A stretch of DNA of 64,000 nucleotides from NCBI GenBank assembly GCA_012934845.2, contig WNNJ02001060.1, forward strand, positions 1-64,000. Direction: 5' to 3'. The position numbers and the translations under genes are program-made. A model generated the notes under the pieces. That model had not been told where the DNA came from. It saw only the letters and a list, made by a program, of their open reading frames with translations, and did not search any database. Of this stretch, positions 12,301-21,059 are shown one piece after another. Source of the stretch: Pomphorhynchus laevis (taxonomy: Eukaryota; Acanthocephala; Palaeacanthocephala; Echinorhynchida; Pomphorhynchidae). Every line of letters starts with the position of its first letter. The stretch's first letter is position 1.

Positions 12301-14105
12301 GATCATTCAAAATAATTAAATCGTAATATTTAAAATTAAATGTTATTTGATAAAATGCACAAAAATATAAGTATAGCTTAAACCTCGCTATACTTATAGC
12401 TATAAGTATAGCGAAGTTTAAAGAGAATGTCAGAAGTGAAATTTGACAGATAAGCAGTTTGAACATTTTTTGGATAAGAGGGGCACGGATCTATTTCAGG
12501 AGGATGACGAGAGAAGGCAGTGATGTCATCATAGTTAAAAAAGGGATAGTAGCATTCTATAAGAAAGAGACAGGCTTTGTCGAGAACAGAGTAACCTAAC
12601 GATCGGATACGCTTATGAGCAAGATCGTCGCTATCACATTGCTAGGATTCAGTAAGACATATCAACTCCCGAGATTGTTGAAGAAATAGTTTAATAACGA
12701 TATCGAAATTAATTTCCTCTTTTCTTTGATCCAGATCTAATAATTATTTATCAATAATAGATCATTTATTATCAACTATTTAAAATTTAGATTTTATATT
12801 TCGCTAGAATAAGCATCGTTAGAAACATATACAAAGCATGCTTTGTTTCTGTTTCTGATAATGCAAGAAGGCGAAGAAACAGGAATATTTATGTGTTCAA
12901 GCTAATTACAACCCTGAAGATGACGTGCGTAGTGACGTCGAAATATTGGATTTTTGTAATCAAATAAATATTACTGTTTCCTCGCCTTCTTGTAACATCA
13001 CAGTAATCATTTAATTCTTTCGGTGTTATAAATACATTTAAATTTATAACATATTAATACATATGAAATATAGATCTATATATTTACTTTAAGTTTTATT
13101 GTTTTATTTTACAAATTGAACTGTTTAAGTTCAACTAAACTATTCTATTGTATAATTTGTTGATGTTTAAATGCCATAATGCATCTTATGCACTCATATC
13201 TTAGAATAATACATTTTAAATTAATACTCGAAATAAGTAGCGATATTTATAAGACTAAACGTTATTAAAATCGAGATGACTCTATAACAGCATTAAGTTT
13301 TTATAATTACACCAAAAACCATATCGACCATATTAAATATTTACAACCGTATGTTGAATTTTTGTATATTATACAACGGTTTTATATCCTGTAAGAAATT
13401 GAATTGTCTAATTTCCTTTAAGAAATTGAATTAATTAAATAAAATCACATAATAAGCGTACAGAAGCATTAAATATTCAAATAAAACTCATTCACTAATT
13501 TAATCACAAGTGCCTGCATTAAACTAATGCAAGCACTTGTGATTTTGTAAATGCATTTTGAAATATTTTTTATATTTTCGTTTAAAATTTGTATACATGA
13601 GAACTATTTTCGATAACTGAGGTGATCAATAATGTCTAACCAACTAAATGATCTCCTAAGTAACCCTTAACTTTAAAACCAATATGAATTAAAAAGACTT
13701 TACCAAACAAGCAAAGTAAGCGGTGTCACTTTCTTCCTGAAGGGGTGATTGATCCGATCTCAAAACTTCGGTAACTCCAGAAAGAACATTGATGATTTCA
13801 TCGTTAATAAGCTTATTCTCTTCTGCAATTTTTTGATGATTACCAACATGATTGAATGTTGCATTGGTACAAATAGTAGCATTATCTGGAACGGCTGTGG
13901 TACTGCAACTTAGAAGATCGTTATCGCCAAAGTTAGTACTTATTCCTTCACTGAGTAATGTTCCATCGTCAAGCAGAGAGGGGCAAATTGACGGGGCAAC
14001 ACTACGGTGGGTAGTAACTGGTGGATTTGTGCTAGAACAGGTTCCTTTCTTCCATCTGATACACTTGTTCTTTCTTCTCAGTCGGATTCGAAATCTACGA
14101 GCCAT
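249..14105 (-). CDS. RRP12: RRP12-like ribosomal RNA processing protein, 13 exons seen, 3' part outside window
   Basis: RRP12 is a HEAT-repeat protein of the nucleolus that helps mature and export pre-40S and pre-60S particles. Exons in transcript order: 14105-13704, 11964-11885, 9541-9436, 9383-9279, 7370-7119, 5530-5438, 5390-5299, 4358-4247, 2902-2711, 1196-1045, 993-686, 592-435 and 362-249. The first twelve sum to 2052 nt (684 codons) with matching phases; the last adds 38 codons. Family-like stretches appear in the right order: RWKKG and TEVLRS near the N terminus, MTTLE, ALYAY, the NUC173-like block with LFPAFCRSPTD, and AKNFLPILLN. Every intron is GT-AG. Four are 47 to 52 bp and others exceed 1 kb and hold repeats. 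Human RRP12 is about 1300 residues, so roughly half the protein is seen. The last listed exon is the least certain. Confidence 0.88.
435..592 (-). CDS. RRP12: RRP12 exon 12
   Basis: Reads DKVLLKAVRKDAKNFLPILL to IIDCKLNE. TGACAG acceptor and GTATGT donor. AKNFLPILLNIY matches the family block AKNFLPILFNLY almost residue for residue. Confidence 0.9.
686..993 (-). CDS. RRP12: RRP12 exon 11 (NUC173 domain core)
   Basis: 102 codons in phase. It contains FEPQWLVDIFKSSIENT, MFFIKFFLPYAIK and the diagnostic IWSLFPAFCRSPTD, then GIGISMVKYAYLQP. ATTTAG acceptor and a GTTTTC donor. The preceding intron is 51 bp. Confidence 0.9.
1045..1196 (-). CDS. RRP12: RRP12 exon 10
   Basis: Reads YISLVGQMRPNHN to GPENVISAIPLTFN plus two bases. 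CTTTAG acceptor and GTATGT donor. GPENVISAIPL matches GPEVVLQAVPL in the NUC173 domain, one of the clearest matches in the gene. Confidence 0.87.
2191..2228. repeat. perfect 17 bp hairpin
   Basis: Arms AAAAACTGCAACTTTAA (2191-2207) and its complement (2212-2228) surround a 4-base loop. It is inside an RRP12 intron and looks like the centre of a decayed palindromic element. Confidence 0.75.
2255..2400. mobile_element. possible small MITE with TGTTCACAAATTTT terminal repeats
   Basis: The 146 bp segment begins TGTTCACAAATTTT and ends AAAAATTTGTGAACA, near-perfect inverted repeats, with further inner complementarity (GACTATT blocks). No transposase and no clear target duplication. The family is unknown. 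Confidence 0.45.
2711..2902 (-). CDS. RRP12: RRP12 exon 9
   Basis: 64 codons from LQICNCIGKTIESQQ to VEYFCSIQK in phase 0. CTTCAG acceptor and a GTTAGA donor, which is weaker than the others. FNSKFRIVWKFIF matches the LTYKFHAAWSSVL region of the family. The preceding intron is 1344 bp. Confidence 0.82.
2903..4246. other. RRP12 intron 8, no feature found
   Basis: 1344 bp of AT-rich sequence between exons 8 and 9 with no open frame or repeat that I could support. Confidence 0.5.
4247..4358 (-). CDS. RRP12: RRP12 exon 8
   Basis: Completes an Arg codon, then LSIKYGWLHLPKLVNV to EAVNNSIQ. ATTAAG acceptor and GTATAT donor. The acceptor is fixed by frame, because a stop codon lies just upstream in this reading frame. 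GWLHLP matches the GLGHLP motif of human RRP12. Confidence 0.82.
5299..5390 (-). CDS. RRP12: RRP12 exon 7
   Basis: Reads ALYAYQPKNIEV to TFAHIRLF plus two bases. GTTTAG acceptor and GTAATT donor. It corresponds to human ITALYDYVPSENDLQ onwards. Confidence 0.83.
5438..5530 (-). CDS. RRP12: RRP12 exon 6
   Basis: 31 codons reading VIRNQCFQAMHTLFKS to CKLIN. ATTTAG acceptor and GTAAAC donor. It matches the LVTACAMQAFHSLF stretch of the family. The intron that follows is 47 bp, the shortest in the gene. Confidence 0.83.
5531..7118. other. RRP12 intron 5 with an unassigned plus-strand reading frame
   Basis: The intron holds two overlapping plus-strand frames at 6490-6729 (79 codons) and 6653-6862 (69 codons). 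The second contains QLSRLLPAQERTYSEW and is less AT-biased than its surroundings, which suggests former coding sequence, either a retrocopy or a mobile element remnant. I do not recognise the family. Confidence 0.35.
7119..7370 (-). CDS. RRP12: RRP12 exon 5
   Basis: 84 codons in phase 0 from VRKSCHGCLESIL to LLKLMPLRSQ. CTTTAG acceptor and GTATTT donor. Hydrophobic helical repeats typical of HEAT arrays, with an IPFVSSENILCVCEYLL stretch. Confidence 0.85.
7371..9278. other. RRP12 intron 4 with degenerate short repeats
   Basis: 1908 bp intron. The only structure is a degenerate direct repeat at 8059-8205, in which the motif ATCAAGATATCATG...CAAAAGTCA recurs about five times with drift. No coding frame supported. 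Confidence 0.5.
8059..8205. repeat. degenerate tandem repeat of ATATCATG-CAAAAGTCA type
   Basis: About five units of 24 to 35 bp containing ATATCATG (or ATATAACG) followed by CAAAAGTCAAT. Unit length varies, so this is an old minisatellite. Confidence 0.6.
9279..9383 (-). CDS. RRP12: RRP12 exon 4
   Basis: Reads WMKSYAWLLKCQQKEN to FCNDSRHR, 35 codons in phase 0. TTTAAG acceptor and GTAAGT donor. It aligns by eye with the WVLSCLATLLRKQD region of the human protein. Confidence 0.83.
9436..9541 (-). CDS. RRP12: RRP12 exon 3
   Basis: Completes the split Lys codon and reads VDANVLQKEFDHINTVFMD to LLLRS. TTTTAG acceptor and GTACGT donor. The next intron is only 52 bp. It corresponds to the early HEAT-repeat helices of RRP12. 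Confidence 0.83.
10030..11760 (-). mobile_element. decayed LINE family A fragment (CR1/L2 group) in RRP12 intron 2
   Basis: Read on the minus strand, 10307-10038 encodes SLDFLTIFDIVNHTLLL and GVSQESVLDPKLFSL, which correspond to the LDLSSAFDIVDHS and GSVLGPMLFSL motifs of the family A reverse transcriptase at 47.2-49.7 kb. Upstream (11520-11720) matches the endonuclease-coding part. Many stops and frameshifts make it an old, inactive copy. The plus-strand frame at 11026-11361 is an antisense shadow. Confidence 0.75.
11885..11964 (-). CDS. RRP12: RRP12 exon 2
   Basis: Begins MTTLETAEQSE and ends LLSVVIK plus two bases. It follows a CAATTTAG acceptor and precedes a GTAAGT donor. It matches the family stretch after YFAAL (MTTMEAVESPE in human, from memory). 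Only 80 bp long, it stands between two intron regions that both carry LINE family A debris and a 55 bp direct repeat. Confidence 0.85.
12083..12306. mobile_element. palindromic MITE-like element in RRP12 intron 1
   Basis: 32 bp terminal arms at 12114-12145 and 12258-12289 (TCAAAGAAAAGAG core) are near-perfect inverted repeats, and complementarity continues outward to about 12083 and 12306. No coding capacity. A solo right arm is at 12712-12790. Confidence 0.65.
12380..12419. repeat. near-perfect 40 bp palindrome
   Basis: Symmetric around TAGCTA: GCTATACTTATAGC and its complement with flanking AAACCTC / GAAGTTT. It lies at the edge of the LINE A fragment in RRP12 intron 1. Confidence 0.7.
12425..12695 (-). 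mobile_element. LINE family A fragment, endonuclease N-terminal part
   Basis: The minus strand encodes CLTES-stop-QCDSDDLAHKRIR at about 12655-12600, matching the APE-like endonuclease of family A at 49.85 kb including an identical in-frame TAG. Part of it (12430-12500) duplicates 11640-11720. Confidence 0.7.
12712..12790. repeat. solo arm of the 12.1 kb MITE-like element
   Basis: Repeats the right arm and flank of the element at 12083-12306 (CTCTTTTCTTTGATCCAG, then ATCTAATAATTATTTATC) with a single base change in the first 50 bp. The left arm is absent. Confidence 0.65.
12863..12992. mobile_element. 130 bp inverted-repeat element with structured CTGAAGA...GAAA core
   Basis: Arms at 12863-12891 and 12965-12992 (GAAGGCGARGAAACAG) are near-perfect inverted repeats. 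The centre holds CTGAAGA (12914-12920), a 5 bp stem GACGT/ACGTC (12922-12926 and 12935-12939) and GAAA (12940-12943), the order of conserved blocks in hammerhead ribozymes. It could equally be a short non-autonomous element. Confidence 0.5.
13502..13544. repeat. 20 bp hairpin, one mismatch
   Basis: Arms AATCACAAGTGCCTGCATTA (13502-13521) and complement (13525-13544) with a 3-base loop, about 160 bp into RRP12 intron 1. Confidence 0.75.
13704..14105 (-). CDS. RRP12: RRP12 exon 1 (134 codons, start codon)
   Basis: Starts MARRFRIRLRRKNK, a basic stretch, followed by RWKKG and a serine/threonine-rich linker, as in animal RRP12 N termini. The conserved segment INDEIINVLSGVTEVLRS lies around residues 100 to 117 and the exon closes with AYFACL. 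It ends in phase 0 at a GTAAAG donor. An AG lies directly before the ATG (CTCTAG-ATG), so an upstream 5' UTR intron or a trans-splice acceptor is possible. The opposite-strand 85-codon frame here is a shadow. Confidence 0.87.
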
Positions 14106-14279
14106 CTAGAGATCCTTAATTATATTTTATATCAAATATAATTACTGCAAAGCAGCATTGCAAGCATATTTAATTACAAAGACAAGAGCTTAAAAGCTCG
14201 TATTACCTAACAATATACAAAAATTAAAAAAAAACTTTAAATTATTAATTCTTTTAGCTCAATAGTTTCAATAGATTTA

Positions 14280-14600
14280 TTTTTCTTTAAATGTAAACGG
14301 TATACAATGGCAAGCTCCAGAGTGATCGGGCTAGAAGAACGACAAGTGAGCAATTCAAAAAAGCGAGGACTGAAAGGGGAAGTAATTTTGGGAAGAGACG
14401 CGGGGTGACGAGCGAATGCGGCAATGCCGCCATGATTAGAGAATTTAGAAGGGGATTAGCTGAGGGTGCAAGCAAATTCAACTAGTGAGTTACCGGCAGA
14501 GCAGACAGCGAATGGAGAGGTCGTCGAAATCGGAGTGCCAGGAGTCGGTTTGGCAGAAGATATCGATATATATACATGACAAAGCTAAATAGTGCATTAT
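14280..14600 (-). mobile_element. LINE family A fragment upstream of RRP12
   Basis: The minus strand at about 14560-14500 reads CQTDSWHSDFDDLSIR, the same endonuclease block as 49.85 kb but with TGG (Trp) where that copy has TAG. Roughly 170 bp further along it matches the ARHP-coding region. Strongly decayed. Positions 14106-14280 between it and RRP12 are the only space for a promoter; I see no clear TATA box or initiator there. Confidence 0.65.
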
Positions 14601-15270
14601 AGAGAATCAGCATAATTTTGACTTGAATATTCAGAAATTGGGAATTGATAAGCATCTACAACAGAATATGGATGAATAAAATCGGTGATTATTCATGAAA
14701 AATAAAACCGATTCAGAAGGTTGTTTAGTCTGAAGGCTAAAGAGAGCCCGAAGACTGTTTATTGTATAGGCCGAAGGCTGTTTTGTGTGATCACTTTTGG
14801 TAAAAATAAAACAGGGATCAAGTTTTTATACGTTTGATCAATTTTATATATTTTTATCATCTTGGAACACCTGAGTTATTATTAATAAAAAAGACTCATT
14901 GAGTAATGAGTATCACTTGGGTCTTCAAAACATTGAGCTTTAAATATAAATTAAAAGCTATTGAAATAATAGTGGGATCAAATTTCATCGAATTAAATAG
15001 TCGCGAATTTTACTATACAGCTAAAACAGTTATCATTATGTAATATATACTGGTTTCTTTTTGATTAAAAATATCTTTCTCGAAATATTCATTACTGCAA
15101 TATCGGATTGGAAGATTAACAACATTTTGATTACGATCTGTTTTCTCTGATTGTCTGTAAAATGCTAACAAGCATAATGAGAGACTGGCGTGTGAGATTT
15201 TAAGAATCTAGGTGAAGGGTGCGGAGCCAAGGTATAATAACTCAATCCAACCCGAAGCGTCCTGCTTCCA
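14600..15270. other. no gene seen
   Basis: AT-rich spacer. At 14680-14780 the motif CCGAAGGCTGTTT recurs three times imperfectly. Nothing else is supported. Confidence 0.4.
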
Positions 15271-15720
15271 ACTAATAAATTACTCTTTTTTGAATATCTT
15301 CTAGAATGCAGACTGGGAGGGATTAAGGCCATTAATGCAAACTTTGTCCCTACTCAGTTGAAGTTTGTAACAAGAACTACAATACTCATTCAAGAAAGCC
15401 TGTCTGAGGGAATCAGAGAGATTGAGGAGGTGTAGCAATTCAGCTAGAACTGTGAGTTTTGTTAAAGTGGGATTGTAAATGATACCTTTATAGGTAGTTG
15501 ATATATCTCGGTAGCTTGCTGATACATGTAGGAGTTGAATCTGGTCAGACACCTACCACGGGAAAGAGTTTGATGGCAGGCTGGAAGATGGTCAACCTGG
15601 TTGGATCAAAGTGGTATATCTACACTGCAGCAGGAAATTTTATTCTAACCGTTAACGAAGTATGTTGTGCAACGTGGACAGTTGTTGTTGAGACTGTTTT
15701 ATATGAAGGTTTTAATATAA
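15270..15720 (-). mobile_element. LINE family B fragment, pre-reverse-transcriptase part
   Basis: The minus-strand frame 15552-15301 (SYRDISTTYKGIIYNP ... GLNPSQSAF) matches the frame at 60235-60026 (SYRDTFDYLQGRIFNP), and its end matches ARLNPSQSSFWK just before the 28.8 kb family B frame. 5' flanks at 15570-15700 and 60240-60360 are also homologous. It is a detached piece with no reverse transcriptase. Confidence 0.65.
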
Positions 15721-15960
15721 TGTAAACTGCTTTTCAAATACTTGAGTTTATTACAATATTTCGAGTAGTTGATAAACTAATCTCTTGATAGAATCAATTA
15801 AAAATTAATAGTTATTAAATTCGTCCTTTAAATTCACCATTGAGCCCAAAGTTTTATCATTATCATAAAAAATGTTGAAAGATAATATACACAAAATACT
15901 TACAATCAAGAGAGAATATTGACAACGAATATTATCAATTAGCCTTGTTTACTAATAATA

Positions 15961-16119
15961 TGGCTAGAGGAAAGCCATCGACACATGCCACTTGCTGTAT
16001 GTGCAATGGACCGGCAGCGAAATGCAAATATTGTCGAAGTGTTAAGGCGAACACCCCTTGTCTCAACTGCAAAGCAGTCAATTGCTACAACCGCTTGATG
16101 ACAATGAAAGACGTTTAAG
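15961..16119 (+). CDS. Cys-rich N-terminal segment of REL-type LINE (52 codons)
   Basis: MARGKPSTHATCCMCN is followed by AAKCKYCRSV, then TPCLNCKAVNC, ending MTMKDV-stop. Eight cysteines occur in C-x2-C-type spacing, a compact zinc-binding or CXC-like module that I recall at the start of this LINE lineage. The start codon is the first ATG after AT-rich sequence. In the intact element it would probably continue into the reverse transcriptase; the stop may be decay. Confidence 0.55.
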
Positions 16120-17990
16120 GCCACACTGACTCACGAGCAGTCCATGGAGGGGATAGTAACGGAGCACATTGTAAAAATCACGTTGATTTTTCAATCATCA
16201 AATCTTCTTCGAATGCGTCAGAGATATTCATTGGTGCCGAATTCAAAAGTAACGTTGCACGCCGAGTTCATTCAATGACATCTGCGACCGTGTCATACAC
16301 TGGAAGACTAATCTCATGCGATTGCCGCACTGTGCCGAATGAAAGAGCTTCATAACCGAGCTCGCTAAAATTTACAAATAATCTGTGTCTGGGCAGGAGT
16401 CATTCAGTAAAGCCATGGTCATATACCACCTCATTCTACAACGCGATATTTAGACCTCTAGCAAATCGCTCAAAAAAGCTGGAACAGAGGATGAACGCAT
16501 TATGCGATCACGATTACGACACCCTATTCATAGAGGCGTACACTTTACAACAATTATGCTGCCGTAAAAAAAGCTCAAAGTCCAACGAGACTTACACAAG
16601 ACATTTATTAACCTCCTCAAAGGTGGGAGATTAGGTGTGAGAATACACCATTTAGAAAGCGAAGTTGCAGCGGGCAAACCGTTCGATCCCGGTGATATGA
16701 TAGGCGCAAAGTCTGTGCGTATATTACTGTCCGACAAACATCCTTGGTCGGGAGCACTCGATAGTTCAGCAACTAATTTCCCATGTAAAGTCCCGAACGC
16801 AAGCTATCATACAGTAATTTTTGACGCTATCAGTAGCGAGCTGATCGTTAAAATGGCAAAGCGTATAACAGATAGCGCCGGTCATTGGGGATTCGATGAA
16901 AATCCTAGACGCACATACTCACAAAGTTCGGGAGGGAGTCTGCAGAACTGGCTGAATCACTCGCGATATTCGCTAGGGCACTGGCCACTGAACATATACC
17001 TTACGACGTTACCAGTGCATTGTCTAAATGCAGATCATAGCGCTGACGGAAAAGTTTGGTATCAGATCAATCGGCATCTGTGATGTCAGCAGAGGATAAT
17101 GACAAAAGTCATTTTGTCGATAGTGTATAATGATATCCAGCAGGTGTGCGGACATATTCAAACGTATGCAGGTCAACGAGCAGGAGTGCAATGCGTGGCG
17201 CGAGCAGTATGCAACAAGCTCTTTAACAACCCCAACACAGTCATTCTCTCGATTGATGCTTACAACGCTTTTAAGAATCAACAAAATAGCTGCTATCTGC
17301 AATATAGATCGCATTTGCCTTGCATTATAAAACGTCATGCACAGCTTTTACGACAGTCCTTTTAACTTGGCGATCGGTGACGAGCTGATTCCATTTCAGG
17401 AGGGACTTACACAAGGGGATGGCTTGTCTATGCTGCTCTTCGCGACGCGATATTACAACTCATGCATGATCGATACACCAAGTGACATCAAAGATGCCTT
17501 CGATATTTTATGCAAAATAGAGCCAGTTTTCAAATTACATGTGAATTCCAAGAAATGTACATTATACAATCCTACAGCCAATACGGATCACACCCATAAA
17601 CTTTTTTGTGAAACTGAGATATAAATTAGAAACGATGAAACGATCATGTATGGAACTTCTGTTGGAGATCGTCCTTACCTTCTAAACTCCATCGAGACGA
17701 AAGTATCAAAATTCTACACCCTCTCGATCGACTACTTCAAGTTGGATTGCTGGACACGAAGATCGCATACGTTAGTTTCACAAAATCACTGTTACGCAAG
17801 TGGGCTCATAAGCAACAGACGACTCAGTGCTCATCAGATTGGTTCAGCTCTTTTCAGAGTGCAATACGCAAAGCGTTCGACGATCTTATTCGATTAGATA
17901 ACTCTCGTGAGTCGTTGTGACCGATAATCTAATTACCTCTTTATTGCGAAAGTCTCGGGATAGTGGATCCAAGTCTTTTTATGTGCAACT
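15961..17990 (+). mobile_element. old REL-type LINE, 5' and reverse transcriptase part, interrupted
   Basis: Starts with a 52-codon Cys-rich frame (listed separately). Decayed coding follows, with SIDAYNAFKNQ and TQGDGLSMLLFA (about 17240 to 17440), the reverse transcriptase blocks of a lineage that reads VDAxNAFN and TTQGDPLAM. A pre-RT frame lies at 16637-17083. Several stops and frameshifts occur. It is broken at about 17990 by a family A LINE and resumes at about 19845. This lineage ends in a zinc finger and restriction-like endonuclease, as in the younger copy at 62.6-64.0 kb. Confidence 0.7.
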
Positions 17991-19845
17991 CCTTCTGGTA
18001 GCATAAAATAATCACTTCATTCAACTCTAAGTCTCTCTGGCATACTTTTAACTTAATCCTTTCTCGCTCCTCTTCGTATTGCAACATCAATACGCATGAT
18101 TATTCGTAATTTTTTCAGACCAAAATATACACGTTGCTCTCTAACAATCCCGAGTACATTCCATCTCACTGTTACTCGTCTAGCCTCATCCTCCCGGAAC
18201 TCTTTCATCTTCTACCTGTCTCATCTGACGAAGTATCATCTGTCCTCATGTCCTTGCCAAACAAAACATCACCTGCCGATCCACTGCCTATCCCATACTT
18301 AAATCCATATGCTCATTGATAATCCCTTTCCTCATCACTTTGTTTAACTCGTCCCATCAGCAGTAGTATCGTCCCTTCTCACTGCAAATCCGCAATCGTT
18401 CGTCCCCTCATTAGGAAACAATCGCTCGACCCCTCCCTTCCTTCTAGCTATCGCCCCACTTAACTTCTCCTTACTCTTTCTAAGCTCTTAGAACGCCTTA
18501 TCTTAATACATATCAACGTTTATTTCTCTTCATCTAATCTGTACCATTTATTGCAATACGCTTTCCGGTCTAATCACCCCACAGAAATCGCATGCATGAA
18601 AGTTTACAACGACCTACTCATTCCTCGTGACAAGACTCTATATATTGTTATCATCTCCCTCGACCTCTCCTCCACCTTCGACATCGTCGACTACTCCATC
18701 CTCCTACCTCGCCTTCGTTATGATTACGGTTTTACTTCCTCCTCCGTATGATGGTTTGTCTCATATCTATCCGACCGTTCTTTTCGAGTCTGTTCAAATT
18801 CATCATCATCTCCACCCTTCCCTTTTTTCTAAGAAGTCCCACAAGGTTCACTAATAGGTCCCCTGCTTTTTTCTCTCTTCTGCTTGCCAATTTCTCACCG
18901 TTTATCAAACCTTACACAGTTAACGTCATGCAATACGCCGATGACATCCTTATCTATGCTAATGCACCAGCCCATCGCATACACGATATCGCCATTTCTT
19001 CCTCCAACTGACTTCCTTCTATCTACAAACGTATCTCACATCTTCGTCCCATTTTAAACTAACACAAGTCTCAAATAATTTGGATCCTCCACCGTCAACC
19101 TAACATATCTCATCCCCTGTATTTTTTGTCTCTTAAATCATCCCCATAGTGCACAATCTCACGTTCTAAGAATTCTATTTCGATGATCACCTTTCCCTTA
19201 AACCCTTCGTCCGCGACAAGGTTCGCTCGTCTATCTTAATTTTCGGTGACATTCGCAATGTCTGATCTCCTATCGACTATCGTTCCAGTATGTCCCTTTT
19301 TCATCGTTTCGTTTCCCTAAAATCGATTACTGCCTCAACCTTTTCGCCAATTATTCAAAATCGATCATCATACCCCTACAACGCATCATCAACTCCGCCG
19401 TTCGATTACTCCTACGACACAGTCGCTTCGACAACACATCCACATATCTTGCCCAACTCTCCTGGCCCACTATCCAGATCCGCATACAACTCCGCCTTCT
19501 TTTCGTAACTTTTCGTATCATCGCTGTCGGCTCCACATCGTTCATTAACCTCTCTTTCTTAAACGACACTCGTATCACCTCTCTATCACTTCGTTCCCGT
19601 AATTCCCTCTAAATCTACTTTCCCAATTACTCTAACAACTACGGTCTCCGATGTGGGGTCTCCGACCCCACTCGTCTGGAATCGGCTCCTACTCGACGTT
19701 CGCCGCGCTCCCTCCTTTATCACATTCAAATACATCCTCCGTTCCGACCTGCTCGACATATGATTTAGATTTTTGTTTTTTCTTCTTCGTGGTCATGAAA
19801 GCGTTCACCGGCACGCATTCGTCACGTAAAAATAATTCATTTTTA
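17990..19845 (+). mobile_element. 5'-truncated LINE family A inserted in the REL-type LINE
   Basis: Order matches family A ORF2 at 47.2-49.7 kb: NSKSLWHTF, LFHLLPVSSDEVSSVLMS, AFRSNHPTEIACMKVYND, SLDLSSTFDIVDYSILLP, VMQYADDILIYANAPAHR and a C-terminal block near 19660-19760. The 3' end carries the family tail GTCACGTAAAAATAA (19821-19835). Multiple stops and shifts. The REL-type LINE continues on both sides, so this is a nested insertion. Confidence 0.8.
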
Positions 19846-20793
19846 TGTCGGGTCGCTGACGAAGAATCCAAAAACTCGCTAACGTTGTGCGATCCATATT
19901 TGCAAGGGCTACAAGGGGTTGGATTAAGATCCAAACAATGCTTACACTCTACCGCATTATGCAAACAAACACATACTAGAAACAAGGCAATCATGCTTTC
20001 ACATGTCTCAGAATACGACGAAATTATGCGTAAAACAATCGACTATTCAACAGTGAATAAGGATCATCTTTGATATATGCTTTTTCTACAGAAATCGACA
20101 GACTCGTATCGACAACGCAAAGTTTGGCGATGCCATCGCCGCGCGCTACAACAAGCTATGCAAAGACGCACCTCCTCGTTGCTCTTGCGGCACAACGAAT
20201 TCACTGACGCATTGCATATCATGCCCCAATGGGGTCACCGCTCGATCAGACACGACTCAATATGAGACATAATTGCAAAGACACTCCCCGTAGTTTGCGA
20301 CAGTGTATCGGTCGAACCAATGCTGAATCCGGTAGACGCCAACATTCGTTTTGAGCATGCAACCACGACAACTGAACCAGACTCACAGCTGGACATAGCG
20401 TGATGTGGATTTTACGGTGGCCGTTTGAAACGAGCTATATTCGACAACTGCGTTTTTACGCATTGGCTCCGTCTAACCTCAGCAAATCCACAACCTCATG
20501 CTTCGAATACCACGAACATCGGAAGTTATCAAAATACAAAAAGTGCGTCTCGTGGATAGAGAGAACAAATTTCTGCCCGATCGTTTCTCCTGCTTAGGCG
20601 AAGAGGGAAAGTTTGCTTCGAGGTTTTTAGAACGCCTCGCGGACAAGCTAGATGCGAATAAGAGCACCACATATGCTCACGAGATAACACGCCTCCGAGA
20701 GACTATCGTAGTAATACTTGCGCGCTGCATATCGATGTGCACCTGCGGCATGCGTTCAGCGAAGAATAGGCCGGCGTTTTATAGGCGCAGATG
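19845..20793 (+). mobile_element. old REL-type LINE, 3' part with zinc finger and endonuclease region
   Basis: At 20182-20250 one frame reads RCSCGTTNSLTHCISCPNG, a C-x-C-x(n)-H-x3-C finger. Further on are YHEHRKLSKYKK (20505-20545) and the C-terminal frame ending MRSAKNRPAFYRRR (stop 20792-20794). These match, in order, the finger, the HEQRKRSKYEE block and the C-terminus of the 62.6 kb copy. The remnants are spread over different frames. Confidence 0.7.
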
Positions 20794-21059
20794 AAGGAAA
20801 AGTGACATCATATTAAATATGCAATATTTTTAAGTTGAATATTTTAATTAAAAGATTATTATCATTCAGAAACAGATGGTAGATTAAAACGTTTTTTAAA
20901 GCTCGTACAAACTAATATTAACAGCAAATGTTAATGATTAATTGTAAAAAATAATAAATAAATGAAAAATATTATTATAACAAACAGCAGCAAATGAGCT
21001 ACAAGCTCGTGTCGTTTACAAAACATGATAAAAAAGCGATAACAAATAAAGAATTCAGT

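Noticed and set aside
13852-14109. 85-codon plus-strand frame
   Set aside because: It is the antisense of RRP12 exon 1.
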